Made by a program: the position numbers and the translations under genes. Below, piece after piece: positions 15,550 through 23,460 of a stretch of 24,459 bases of DNA (its first letter is position 1; each line of letters begins with the position of its first letter). Origin of the DNA: Fen-1308 sp035319185 (GTDB taxonomy: Bacteria; Nitrospirota; Thermodesulfovibrionia; Thermodesulfovibrionales; Dissulfurispiraceae); the NCBI GenBank assembly GCA_035319185.1, contig DATHDF010000007.1:1-24459 (forward strand). The letters run 5' to 3'. Under the pieces are notes generated by a model. That model had not been told where the DNA came from. It saw only the letters and a program-made list of their open reading frames with translations, and made no database searches.

Positions 15550-15654
15550 CAGTCATACCAGTCTTATCGATACTATCGATAGCAGCGGCAAAAAGCAACC
15601 TGTCAGAGCACAACCAAAGTAAGAAATAGTTATTGACTAAAACAACCAGTCATA
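15550..15654 (+). repeat. Short direct repeats in the upstream region of the first pilin gene
   Basis: The 162-base gap after the NtrC-type gene has no ORF of note but carries repeats. CAGTCATA occurs at 15550-15557, CAGTCTTA at 15559-15566 and CAGTCATA again at 15647-15654. The last copy sits inside the spacer of the predicted promoter. Two palindromic TATCGATA boxes stand in tandem at 15565-15572 and 15574-15581. These could be operator sites for an unidentified regulator. The repeats are visible; the role is an inference. Confidence 0.4.
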
Positions 15655-15661
15655 GTAAAGT
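15633..15661 (+). promoter_or_regulatory. Sigma-70-type promoter for the first GspH/FimT-like pilin gene
   Basis: TTGACT (15633-15638) and TAAAGT (15656-15661) are separated by 17 bases. The predicted start is about 15668, giving a leader of about 25 bases with AAGGG at 15681-15685 before ATG 15694. No GG-N10-GC sigma-54 element is found in this gap. Confidence 0.55.
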
Positions 15662-15693
15662 AGTTGCAATTAATACGTCGAAGGGTTGTGTTT

Positions 15694-16227
15694 ATGAAAG
15701 CATTTTGGGTGAAAGGGCTGCGTTTTATTAATCAAGGTATGACCATGATCGAGATTTTGATCGTGATGGGCATCGTAATGATTCTGCTCGGCATTGCGTG
15801 GCTTGAATTCAGCACGTGGGTAAAAAAGTATGACATAGAACGACAGATTTATATGCTGCACGCGCAGTTGCTGAAATCCCGCAGCACCGCGATGTTTAGA
15901 AACCGGACGCATTTTGTCGTGCTCAAAGAGGGTAGTTTTTCGATAATTGATGATACAAATCCGTCGCCGTTCGGCGACGGAGTGAATACCTCTGCTGATA
16001 CGGTTATTTTGGCAGAAACAGCATTGATTCATCCAATCAACCAGCCTTCAACAATTACCTTCAATGCGCGCGGCCTCACGCCTCTTAACCAGACCCGCAC
16101 GATATGCGTCTATTCTGAGGTCCATCCGGATGCGGATTGCATCGTAGTCCACAGGGCACGAATCAATATAGGCTGTATTATTCGGCAGGATGATGTCTGT
16201 AGTTCTGAAAACTGCCGCACAAAGTGA
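15694..16227 (+). CDS. GspH/FimT-like type IV minor pilin (first copy)
   Basis: 177 aa. A 15-residue leader ends in Gly, followed by MTMIEILIVMGIVMILLG: the prepilin peptidase site G|M with Glu at +5 and the hydrophobic assembly helix. The globular part resembles the GspH/FimT family (pairs such as SRSTAMFRNRTHFVV and FNARG), with Cys residues in TICVYSEVHPDADC and in the C-terminal tail (GCIIRQDDVCSSENC) that could form disulfides. It is expected in the inner membrane as prepilin and then in the pilus or pilus-priming complex. Start ATG 15694 has AAGGG eight bases upstream. It is a clear paralog of the protein encoded at 20614-21150 and appears to be in a separate transcription unit from it. 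Confidence 0.88.
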   Translation: MKAFWVKGLRFINQGMTMIEILIVMGIVMILLGIAWLEFSTWVKKYDIERQIYMLHAQLLKSRSTAMFRNRTHFVVLKEGSFSIIDDTNPSPFGDGVNTSADTVILAETALIHPINQPSTITFNARGLTPLNQTRTICVYSEVHPDADCIVVHRARINIGCIIRQDDVCSSENCRTK

Positions 16228-16240
16228 TTTTGTGAAGATG

Positions 16241-16261
16241 GTTACATAGTTATTATGTCAC
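16241..16261. promoter_or_regulatory. Imperfect dyad, candidate activator-binding site upstream of the sigma-54 promoter
   Basis: GTTACATA and TATGTCAC form 8-base inverted arms with one mismatch around a 5-base centre. A further TTACAT half-site is at 16265-16270. The centre (16251) is about 87 bases upstream of the predicted sigma-54 start, a usual distance for an enhancer bound by an NtrC-type activator. The dyad is visible; the identity of the bound protein is inferred. No T-run follows, so it is unlikely to be a terminator. Confidence 0.45.
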
Positions 16262-16311
16262 TATTTACATCTTTTCCGGAGTCATTGCCAATATTATCAA
16301 TAAGTTATAAA

Positions 16312-16328
16312 TGGTATTAAAATTGCTT
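16312..16328 (+). promoter_or_regulatory. Sigma-54 (-24/-12) promoter for the PilY1/minor pilin unit
   Basis: TGGTAT, five bases, then TTGCTT: GG at 16313-16314 and GC at 16325-16326 are separated by exactly 10 bases, as sigma-54 requires. Against TGGCAC-N5-TTGCW there are two mismatches, both in the -24 half. The predicted start is about 16338, leaving a 46-base leader before ATG 16384. A weaker sigma-70-like pair (TTGCCA 16285 and TATAAA 16306, spacing 15) also exists. The NtrC-type gene at 14161-15531 makes sigma-54 control plausible. Confidence 0.65.
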
Positions 16329-16383
16329 ACCTCTAGAAGTAATTGTTTTCGAAAGTACGCTATCCAACACGTGAGAGGTGATT

Positions 16384-16710
16384 ATGGTGCATAAGAGATT
16401 GTTAACTAATATGTCGTTTATTATCGGAGTGCTGATTGTTATGACGCTGCCTTTTGTCGTATTAGCATCTGATGAGCTTAATCTGACCGGGGTAGTCAAG
16501 GAAGTGGATGCCAGGGCTGGCGTCGTAACTATCGATGTCAAATCCCGCTCGTGTAAAGGCATCAGAACATTTAAATCCGACAATATTGCTATCTTTGACA
16601 GTCAATCGGGGAAAATAGTCTCTTTTTTCATTAACAGTTCGAGCTGTTCCGGAAATGATGTTTACAAAATAACAAAAATGATTTCTAAGGGTGAAGTCAA
16701 TGAAAAATAA
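16384..16710 (+). CDS. Small exported protein preceding PilY1, function unknown
   Basis: 108 aa. An N-terminal signal peptide (hydrophobic FIIGVLIVMTLPFVVLA, cleavage likely near ALAS-D) precedes about 75 mature residues with a beta-rich pattern: LTGVVKEVDARAGVVTIDVKS, then SCKGIRTFKSDN, then KIVSFFINSSSCSGND. The two mature cysteines could pair, and the alternation suggests a small OB-like barrel, but no family can be named with certainty. A GTG at 16378 is in frame, but AGAGGTGAT five bases before ATG 16384 complements the 16S rRNA end well. It is the first gene of the sigma-54 unit and overlaps pilY1 by 11 bases, so it is probably a periplasmic partner of PilY1 or the minor pilins. Confidence 0.82.
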   Translation: MVHKRLLTNMSFIIGVLIVMTLPFVVLASDELNLTGVVKEVDARAGVVTIDVKSRSCKGIRTFKSDNIAIFDSQSGKIVSFFINSSSCSGNDVYKITKMISKGEVNEK

Positions 16711-19700
16711 TATAGCTATATTATCCATCTTAATGATTGTTGCAGGAGCTGTTTTCTTACCTTATTCGTTTGCGGCAGTAATGTCTGATTATTGCCAGGT
16801 CCCGCCATTCGTCAACGCAGGGGTTGCCCCCAATTTATTGTTTGTTGTGGATGCAAGCGGTAGCATGTCTTATAAAGCTTACTCCTATGGTGACAGCGAC
16901 TCAAACAGCGATGGGATGCTCGACGATTATAATCCGAATTTAATCTATGAGGGTTATTTCAATCCGGCAAAGCACTATCAGCAGGACACAAATGGCATCT
17001 GGACGGAGGTTACGGGAACTGGCGCTTGCACACCTAGTTGTGCCAGATGGACCTGTCGTAACAATAACTCGGGCGGATGCGTGCTTAATGGCGGTGGTTG
17101 CAGGAATTATGGCTGCTGCAGCAGGTATGTAAACGTCGGACCTGGCTGCCCGCAGAATTCGGGCAATTATTTGAATTATGCAAATATGAATAGGATAGAT
17201 TTACTTCGTTGGGCAATGACCGGCGGTTCACCTTCCTCGTGTTCGACGAACGATCCGAACTATTGCGATCCTGAGCTATGGAGTCAGACTGGAAATAGTA
17301 CAAAGGTGGGTAGCGTCTGCAATAATAGTATCACTATAGATACGGGCGGTACAGTAACGGGCGGATGCATTCTTGAAGATGATGATGGGTCATTGATCAG
17401 GGTTCCCTGGGGAAGAGTATATGAAGGTCTCGCGTTTAATTTTGAATCTTTGGCGCTTCGTCCGCGCATGGGCGTCATGCTTTTCAGCGGAGCTTCCGTA
17501 AGAAGCACAGGCCAGGTATATCCCGGCGACTACACTTCAACTGATAACGCTAATGCCACTTATCCTTATACTCACGTTATAGCTTCCATAAATTCAGCTG
17601 CCCCTTCAGGAACTACGCCTACTGGACCTGCCATGAACGATGCCATGAATTACTTTAAACAGGTGTCACCTCTGTATGGCGGGCTTGCGGTCCAGTCGGG
17701 AACGAACTATCAGTGGAGAGATCCCATGTACGTCTGTGACAATGCAAAGGCCAATTGCAAGCTGGTACCTTGCGCAAAAAACTTTGTAATGCTGCTTTCA
17801 GACGGTCAGTGGAATACCCCGTCATGTAACACTTCGGCAGATCCTGTCGTGCCGGCATATCTCATGCACGAGGGGTTTACTAACGCTCAAACCTCTGTGG
17901 CGACAACTGTTAATTCCGTTTATACCATTGGGCTTTTCATGGGGGGTACCGGTGAGCAGGCTATGAAAAACATAGCCATGTATGGGTCATATGATCTTGC
18001 GCATGGCACATGGCCCGCGAATCTGGCTGGCTATCCGACCAATTCGTGTTCCATGGACGATTGCGGCAGCGGCGCAGGAAGCGGCTGTACGCCTTTACCC
18101 TCATCATCAACCGACTGGGACTATGACGGGAACAACACTCCGGATACGTTTTACAAGACTGCAGATGCCTTGGAGATTAAAGATGCAATCATTAATTCCG
18201 TAATGGATACGCTCCGGCGTGTTTCATCAGGCACAGCTGTCTCCATCCTTTCTTCAAGTGAAGGCAGCGGCGCCAACCTGCTGCAGGCGGTCTTTTATCC
18301 GAAGAAGGTCTACGATAACCTGAAGGAAATTTCGTGGACGAGCGAGATGCAGGACGTTTGGTACTATCTGGATCCTTATTTGAGAAACCCTTCCATAAGA
18401 GAGGATACCGTTCAGGACCATATACTTAACCTTTCCAACGATCGCATAGCCGAATTCTTTTATGACACGACGGAGCAGAGGGCGAGAGTTCATCTATGGA
18501 ACGATGCCGGAAACGGATCGAGAGACACCAGCAGTTTAACTACAGTAGATTTTGAACAATTGAAGAGCTTGTGGCAGGCAGGCAAACTCCTGTGGCAGCG
18601 TGATTACGCGGATAGAACAATTTACACTTCCATAACCGGCAGTACGCTGATACCTTTTTCCGGCGCAAGTGCTGCAACGCTTCAATCTTATCTGCAGGCT
18701 CCAAGCAGTACTGAATCCGGATACATCATAAACTATATTCGCGGTCTTGACAGGAATGACGTCAGTCAGCCACCTCTGTATCGAGACAGGACTGTTGCAA
18801 TTAATGGATCATCGGAGAAGGTCTGGAAACTGGGAGACATAATCTCATCAACTCCGCGGATTGCTGCAGCAACGCCCCTGGATAACTATCACCTCGACTC
18901 TCCCGCAGGATATGCCGACTCTACGTATGCATTGTTCGAAGGTTCTCAGAATTATAAGGGCAGGGGAATGGTCTATGTCGGTGCAAATGACGGCATGCTG
19001 CACGCATTCAATTTGGGCCTGCTGAAAGAAAAATGGACGGGGCAGGGGCAAAGTGAAAAAGCACAGCTTACAGGTTCCAACATGGGTGCCGAACAATGGG
19101 CTTTTATACCTAAGAATGTGTTGCCGTATTTGACATATCTGACAGACCCTAACTATAACCACTTGTTCTATGTCAATCTGAGTCCGGTTCTAAACGATGT
19201 AAGCATAACCATACCTACATATCAAAGTAGTGATTTGAGCACATTGTGCGTGCCGGCAACTGCGACCTGCACAAGTGGTCTATACTATGATTGCCCTAAA
19301 CAAACATGTATCAATCGATCCTCGCAGAATTTAGTCTCGTCCAGCTGGGAAACGGTGCTTGTTGGCGGCATGGGGTTTGGCGGGGCTTCCAAGAATCCTG
19401 GTGACGCTTGCAGTTCTGTTACAGAATGTGTAAAAGCTCCGATGTGGGACCCGGCTGATGCCACAAAAGCGCTTGGCCTGTCATCATATTTTGCTCTGAA
19501 AATTACTGATCAGAACAATCCGGTTCTGCTATGGGAGTTTTCACACCCAGAGCTGGGATATTCGTCACCCGGCCCGGCGTTCATGCGGGTAGGCAGCAAA
19601 TATAATAATGGCAGATGGTTTGTAGTTTTGGCATCCGGTCCAACAGGTCCTCTGTCAGGCAATCAGTTTCTTGGGACATCTAATCAGAATCTGAAACTCT

Positions 19701-20614
19701 TTATCCTTGATCTCAAGACAGGGACCCTTCTGAGGACGATAGACACCGGTATTGCCAGGGCATTTGCCGGATCGCTGACTAATGCAGGCAGTGATCCTGA
19801 CAGATGGAACCCGTCGGCGCCCGGTAATAATCAGGATGATGTTCTATATTTCGGATATACCAAAAAGGATACTGCAACGGGCACTTGGACTAAAGGCGGT
19901 GTTCTTAGGCTGGTCACTAATGAGAGTACCGATCCAAATAGCTGGTCATTGAGTACAGTGATTGATAACATCGGGCCGGTAACATCCGGAATTGCCAAGC
20001 TTCAGGACAGAACTGCCCTGAATAACGGCAAATTCTGGCTGTATTTTGGCACCGGCAGGTATTTCTACAAAGTGGGGACGAATATCGATGATGCGGACGG
20101 TTTGCGATCGTTGTATGGTGTCAAAGAGCCCTGCTATGACTCTGTGTTTAACAAGCTCAATCCTGCATGCACGACATCTGTTAGCGAAAGCAGCTTGGTA
20201 AATCAGACAACGACGATAGGCGGTGTTGGTGATACGGCTACAGGGTGGAAGATCGGCCTGGAAGCTTCGTCAACTACTTACAAGGCTGAAAGGGTTATTT
20301 CTGATCCAGTAGCTGCAACATCTGGTGCTGTGTTCTTCATTACATATGAGCCTTCAACAGATGTGTGCGCCCTCGAGGGGCGGTCGTTTATATGGGGCGT
20401 TAAATATAATACGGGCGGGCAATTATCATCTTCATCACTTATTGGTGAAGTATTGGTCCAGTCAACGACCGGCAGCATAGAAGAAAGAAGATTGGCCGAT
20501 ACCTTCGGGAGCGGCCGCAGAAGCGGGTCCTTTGCCGGTGGCGCACCGGGCCCTGCCAGTGTTGCTTCACCGCCGAATGCTGTTAAGAAGTTCATGCATA
20601 TCAAGGAGCGGTAA
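16700..20614 (+). CDS. pilY1: PilY1-like type IV pilus tip adhesin/assembly protein
   Basis: 1304 aa with a signal peptide (about 1-25). An N-terminal von Willebrand A-like domain has a complete MIDAS: D51-A-S-G-S, the Thr of SGTTPTGPAM, and the Asp of VMLLSDGQWN. It is interrupted by an EF-hand-like loop (about 65-76, DSDSNSDGMLDD) and a cysteine-dense insertion with eight Cys (about 110-155), followed by the conserved NYLNYANMNRIDLLRWAMTGG. The C-terminal PilY1 beta-propeller (about 705-1200) has GDIISSTPRIA, GMVYVGANDGMLHAFN and WETVLVGGMGFGG, and the protein ends in the typical VKKFMHIKER. PilY1 caps the pilus with the minor pilins, promotes extension and binds surfaces. Start ATG 16700 has AAGGG eight bases upstream; GTG 16691 is less likely. 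The stop overlaps the next start by one base. Confidence 0.95.
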   Translation: MKNNIAILSILMIVAGAVFLPYSFAAVMSDYCQVPPFVNAGVAPNLLFVVDASGSMSYKAYSYGDSDSNSDGMLDDYNPNLIYEGYFNPAKHYQQDTNGIWTEVTGTGACTPSCARWTCRNNNSGGCVLNGGGCRNYGCCSRYVNVGPGCPQNSGNYLNYANMNRIDLLRWAMTGGSPSSCSTNDPNYCDPELWSQTGNSTKVGSVCNNSITIDTGGTVTGGCILEDDDGSLIRVPWGRVYEGLAFNFESLALRPRMGVMLFSGASVRSTGQVYPGDYTSTDNANATYPYTHVIASINSAAPSGTTPTGPAMNDAMNYFKQVSPLYGGLAVQSGTNYQWRDPMYVCDNAKANCKLVPCAKNFVMLLSDGQWNTPSCNTSADPVVPAYLMHEGFTNAQTSVATTVNSVYTIGLFMGGTGEQAMKNIAMYGSYDLAHGTWPANLAGYPTNSCSMDDCGSGAGSGCTPLPSSSTDWDYDGNNTPDTFYKTADALEIKDAIINSVMDTLRRVSSGTAVSILSSSEGSGANLLQAVFYPKKVYDNLKEISWTSEMQDVWYYLDPYLRNPSIREDTVQDHILNLSNDRIAEFFYDTTEQRARVHLWNDAGNGSRDTSSLTTVDFEQLKSLWQAGKLLWQRDYADRTIYTSITGSTLIPFSGASAATLQSYLQAPSSTESGYIINYIRGLDRNDVSQPPLYRDRTVAINGSSEKVWKLGDIISSTPRIAAATPLDNYHLDSPAGYADSTYALFEGSQNYKGRGMVYVGANDGMLHAFNLGLLKEKWTGQGQSEKAQLTGSNMGAEQWAFIPKNVLPYLTYLTDPNYNHLFYVNLSPVLNDVSITIPTYQSSDLSTLCVPATATCTSGLYYDCPKQTCINRSSQNLVSSSWETVLVGGMGFGGASKNPGDACSSVTECVKAPMWDPADATKALGLSSYFALKITDQNNPVLLWEFSHPELGYSSPGPAFMRVGSKYNNGRWFVVLASGPTGPLSGNQFLGTSNQNLKLFILDLKTGTLLRTIDTGIARAFAGSLTNAGSDPDRWNPSAPGNNQDDVLYFGYTKKDTATGTWTKGGVLRLVTNESTDPNSWSLSTVIDNIGPVTSGIAKLQDRTALNNGKFWLYFGTGRYFYKVGTNIDDADGLRSLYGVKEPCYDSVFNKLNPACTTSVSESSLVNQTTTIGGVGDTATGWKIGLEASSTTYKAERVISDPVAATSGAVFFITYEPSTDVCALEGRSFIWGVKYNTGGQLSSSSLIGEVLVQSTTGSIEERRLADTFGSGRRSGSFAGGAPGPASVASPPNAVKKFMHIKER

Positions 20615-21150
20615 TGAGAACATTGTCCAACGAGAGTGGTTTTACGCTGACGGAATTACTTATAGTTTTAGTAATTATCGTGCTTCTGTTGAGCATTGCG
20701 ACCTTGGTTTTTGTTGACTGGAATACAAAGTATAACGTTGAATCTGAAATAAAGGGGTTATACGCTGATATCATGAGCTCACGCGCGGGTGCGCTGACCA
20801 GAAACAGGATGCATTTCTTTCAAATCGGCGCCGCCGGTACATCGTACACGGTAATTGCCGACACAGACCCCGCTGCGTTTGGAGACGGTAATGCAAATAC
20901 GGGAAATGATACTGTTATCATGACCAAAAATTTGGCTTACCCGCTTACTAGCAGCATTGGTATCCCAGTGTCTATTAATTTCGATTCCAGGGGCATCATT
21001 GCGAGCTTTAACCCGGGAGAGACCGAAGTAATCTGCGTGAATTCAAATGCCAACCCGGATTACAACTGCCTGGTTGTCAGTCAGTCCAGGGTGTCAATGG
21101 GCAAACTGCTGGGAGGTGGGTGTGCGGTTATTAACTGTATTGCGAAATAA
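20614..21150 (+). CDS. GspH/FimT-like type IV minor pilin (second copy)
   Basis: 178 aa. The leader is nine residues ending in Gly, then FTLTELLIVLVIIVLLLSIATLV: cleavage site G|F and Glu at +5. The globular part parallels the pilin at 15694-16227 block by block (RNRMHFFQ, DTDPAAFGDGNANTGNDTVIM, FDSRG, ICVNSNANPDYNCLVV). AAGGAG lies five bases before ATG 20614, which overlaps the pilY1 stop by one base, so translation is coupled. Its role is probably in the minor-pilin complex that primes pilus assembly together with PilY1. Confidence 0.92.
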   Translation: MRTLSNESGFTLTELLIVLVIIVLLLSIATLVFVDWNTKYNVESEIKGLYADIMSSRAGALTRNRMHFFQIGAAGTSYTVIADTDPAAFGDGNANTGNDTVIMTKNLAYPLTSSIGIPVSINFDSRGIIASFNPGETEVICVNSNANPDYNCLVVSQSRVSMGKLLGGGCAVINCIAK

Positions 21151-21631
21151 CAGTGGATTTACTCTAGTTGAAGTGATGATAGCTATGGTTATCAGCATCA
21201 TAGGAATGCTCGCCATGGCCAATGTGGCTGTTATGGCGATTGATGCCAATATGGGCAACCTGTTGCGCGATGAAGCTGTCAAGATCGCCGATGAGAGGAT
21301 TAACGGTACTCTTCAGCTTACAGACATCAACGGGAATGCGCTTAGTACATGGCCGAGCCTGAAAAGCCGCACCAGGAATCAGCTTGCAGCCATGACATCG
21401 GCTGCCGCTAGTTGTCAGCCGGGGTTCATCCTTAGGGATTCAAAGGGTGTGCGCAGGGATTACTCCATGTGCTGGCGCATTACGCAGCAGGGAGCAAACA
21501 GCAATGCCTTTCTGGCAGAAGTGTGGGTAGGTTGGAATTACAAGGGCGGCAATGTCGCAGGTATACCCCCGACTGGCAGGCGATATCAGCATGGGATTTC
21601 AACACTTATTACGAAATTAGCTACGGATTAG
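21122..21631 (+). CDS. pilV: PilV-like minor pilin
   Basis: 169 aa from GTG 21122. A 12-residue leader ends NNSG, followed by FTLVEVMIAMVISIIGMLAMANV, a standard class III signal with Glu at +5 and the PilV-type start. The remaining 125 residues include a Cys pair (AASCQPGF and SMCWRIT) and end in a short polar tail. The GTG is chosen because GGGAGG at 21111-21116 is five bases upstream; the frame itself extends to 21047. It overlaps the preceding pilin gene by 29 bases. As a member of the PilV/W/X group it should join the priming complex at the pilus tip. Confidence 0.88.
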   Translation: MRLLTVLRNNSGFTLVEVMIAMVISIIGMLAMANVAVMAIDANMGNLLRDEAVKIADERINGTLQLTDINGNALSTWPSLKSRTRNQLAAMTSAAASCQPGFILRDSKGVRRDYSMCWRITQQGANSNAFLAEVWVGWNYKGGNVAGIPPTGRRYQHGISTLITKLATD

Positions 21632-21643
21632 GTGAATAAACCA

Positions 21644-22837
21644 ATGAGACATGACATGAATCATCGAAAGACAAGGAATTTTTCGTTTAATGAGAGAGGT
21701 TTCAGCCTTATAGAACTTTTGGTGGTGATGGCTATTTTGGTTTTTGCCATCGCTGTCAGCGCAAGCATGTTCACCAGTATACTCGGGCAATCGAAGCAGC
21801 AGGGCAGGATAGCTGAAACACAACTTGAAAATCTGCCGGGTCTTGAGATGTTAAGATCCGACATCGAGCATGCAGGATACGGATTGCCTTGGTCTGTACC
21901 TTCTGTCAGCGGAATTGTCTATTCCGAGGCACAGGTAAATCCCGCTGCTGATCCGGCCAATAACTTTAATGAAGTTAATGCACCATGGGGAGGGGTACCG
22001 CGCGCGTTTTCGGGTGATCAGGTCGGCGTTAATGTTTTAGGATCGTCATATTTCGTAATCAGAGCTGCCAATGTTGCCATGAACGATCAGTCTCAAAGAT
22101 GGACAATGGTATCCAATAAACCTGTACAAGGCACAATTGACGGACTTACAGGGTTGGGAAGTGACAGGCCTCAAATCGGACAGGGGGTAATAGTACTTGA
22201 GATGAGATCTGCCGAAACATTCAGGCAGCTTCATATGTATGGTACAGCCTTTTCTATAGGTTATACCGAACCACTAAATACTAACTTTTCTCCGCCGCCG
22301 ATGGAGCATCCCGGCGATGCTACAGAGCCGGCACAGAGCTACATGGTCTACGGCATCGACAACGCTTCTCCTGTCAGGATGCCATTTAACCGCGCTGACT
22401 ATTTTATCTCCTTAAACAGCATTCCTTCGACCTGCGCTGCGGGAACCGGTGTGCTTACCAAGTACACGGTGAACCATAACGGCGGCTCGCTGACGGCATT
22501 CCCCGTAATCGATTGCGTGGCTGATTTTCAGGTTTCATTCGGCCTGGACACTAATACTGACAATGTTATCGATCAGTGGCTAGCCAGCCTGCCCGCAGCA
22601 ACTTATGGCCCGGAGCAGATAAGAAAAATGGTTAAAGAGGTCAGGGTATATATTTTATTGCACGAAGGAAGGATGGACCCGTCATTCACTTTTTCTGACT
22701 TTACGGGCGGCGGAACTAGTGTCAGAGTCGGAGATACCTACGGCGGCAGGAACTTTGATTTGGCAGCAATCGCCAACTTTCAGAACTATAGATGGAAGGT
22801 TATCACAATGGTGGTAACGCCCAAAAATCTGCAATAG
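21644..22837 (+). CDS. pilW: PilW-like minor pilin
   Basis: 397 aa from ATG 21644. The leader is 19 residues ending NERG, then FSLIELLVVMAILVFAIAVSASMFTSIL, with Glu at +5. The large globular domain fits PilW-type minor pilins, the biggest of the set, comparable to the GspJ position in type II secretion. Notable segments are LEMLRSDIEHAGYGLPW (a conserved feature just after the helix) and DFQVSFGLDTNTDNVIDQW, which holds a D-T-N-T-D-N run that could bind calcium. GTG 21632 directly after the pilV stop is in frame, but AGGTGA is better placed for ATG 21644. Confidence 0.87.
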   Translation: MRHDMNHRKTRNFSFNERGFSLIELLVVMAILVFAIAVSASMFTSILGQSKQQGRIAETQLENLPGLEMLRSDIEHAGYGLPWSVPSVSGIVYSEAQVNPAADPANNFNEVNAPWGGVPRAFSGDQVGVNVLGSSYFVIRAANVAMNDQSQRWTMVSNKPVQGTIDGLTGLGSDRPQIGQGVIVLEMRSAETFRQLHMYGTAFSIGYTEPLNTNFSPPPMEHPGDATEPAQSYMVYGIDNASPVRMPFNRADYFISLNSIPSTCAAGTGVLTKYTVNHNGGSLTAFPVIDCVADFQVSFGLDTNTDNVIDQWLASLPAATYGPEQIRKMVKEVRVYILLHEGRMDPSFTFSDFTGGGTSVRVGDTYGGRNFDLAAIANFQNYRWKVITMVVTPKNLQ

Positions 22838-22843
22838 GGGAAA

Positions 22844-23458
22844 ATGGCCATGTATTGTTATCATAAGGAAGAAAAAGGCGTAGCATTGGTAACGGCTTTG
22901 CTGATGATGGTTATTTCTCTCGCTATAGCCGTCGCTGTGCTATACTTAATCACTCGCGGAACTACGGTTTCCAGCTTGACAAGGCAATATCATACGGCCC
23001 ACGAGGCAGCCTTTGGTGGAGCTGAGTTTAGTACAAAAGAAATAGTTGCGAGGGTAATAGCTGGTACACAGTTGAGTGCTTTAGGCAACTATAATAACTC
23101 ATTTTTCCCAAATGTTACTGATGCCTGTTTCAATAACAAATTATTATTGGCGACCGCAGATTGGGGCTGCAGCAGTTCATCTCTGGATGTGGCTAATACG
23201 AGCGACTTTCGTATAACGCTGCAAGGCACTGCTTCTAAGGCTAACTTTGATGTATTTGTAAAGATTGTTTCTACTGTTCCAGGCAACTCCAATCTCAGTG
23301 GAAATGATCTGGACTCCGGAAACGCCGTTGCTTCAGGATCATCTTCCGGAGTGACCTCTCCTCCATCAATGCCCTATAAGCATCAGATAGAAATACAGGC
23401 CCAACGTTCTGCTAGCCCGGATGAGAGAGCGAATTTGACAGGTCTTTATTTATATTAA
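22844..23458 (+). CDS. PilX-like minor pilin
   Basis: 204 aa from ATG 22844, or 202 aa from ATG 22850, which is better spaced (nine bases) from AGGGG. The short leader EEKG precedes VALVTALLMMVISLAIAVAVLYLI, so a prepilin site G|V is likely, but residue +5 is Thr rather than Glu. Loss of this Glu is also seen in GspK, the tip pseudopilin of type II secretion, and the KGVALVTALL pattern is PilX_N-like. A helix with HTAHEAAFGGAEFSTKEI follows, typical of this group. The C-terminal part is Ser/Asn/Gly-rich. The last Cys pair (ACFN and WGCSS) could be disulfide-bonded. Gene order after pilW supports the assignment. Confidence 0.82.
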   Translation: MAMYCYHKEEKGVALVTALLMMVISLAIAVAVLYLITRGTTVSSLTRQYHTAHEAAFGGAEFSTKEIVARVIAGTQLSALGNYNNSFFPNVTDACFNNKLLLATADWGCSSSSLDVANTSDFRITLQGTASKANFDVFVKIVSTVPGNSNLSGNDLDSGNAVASGSSSGVTSPPSMPYKHQIEIQAQRSASPDERANLTGLYLY

Positions 23459-23460
23459 GA

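Noticed and set aside
15532..15693. A sigma-54 promoter before the first pilin gene
   Set aside because: No GG and GC pair with 10-base spacing was found in the gap; a TTGACT-17-TAAAGT promoter fits instead.
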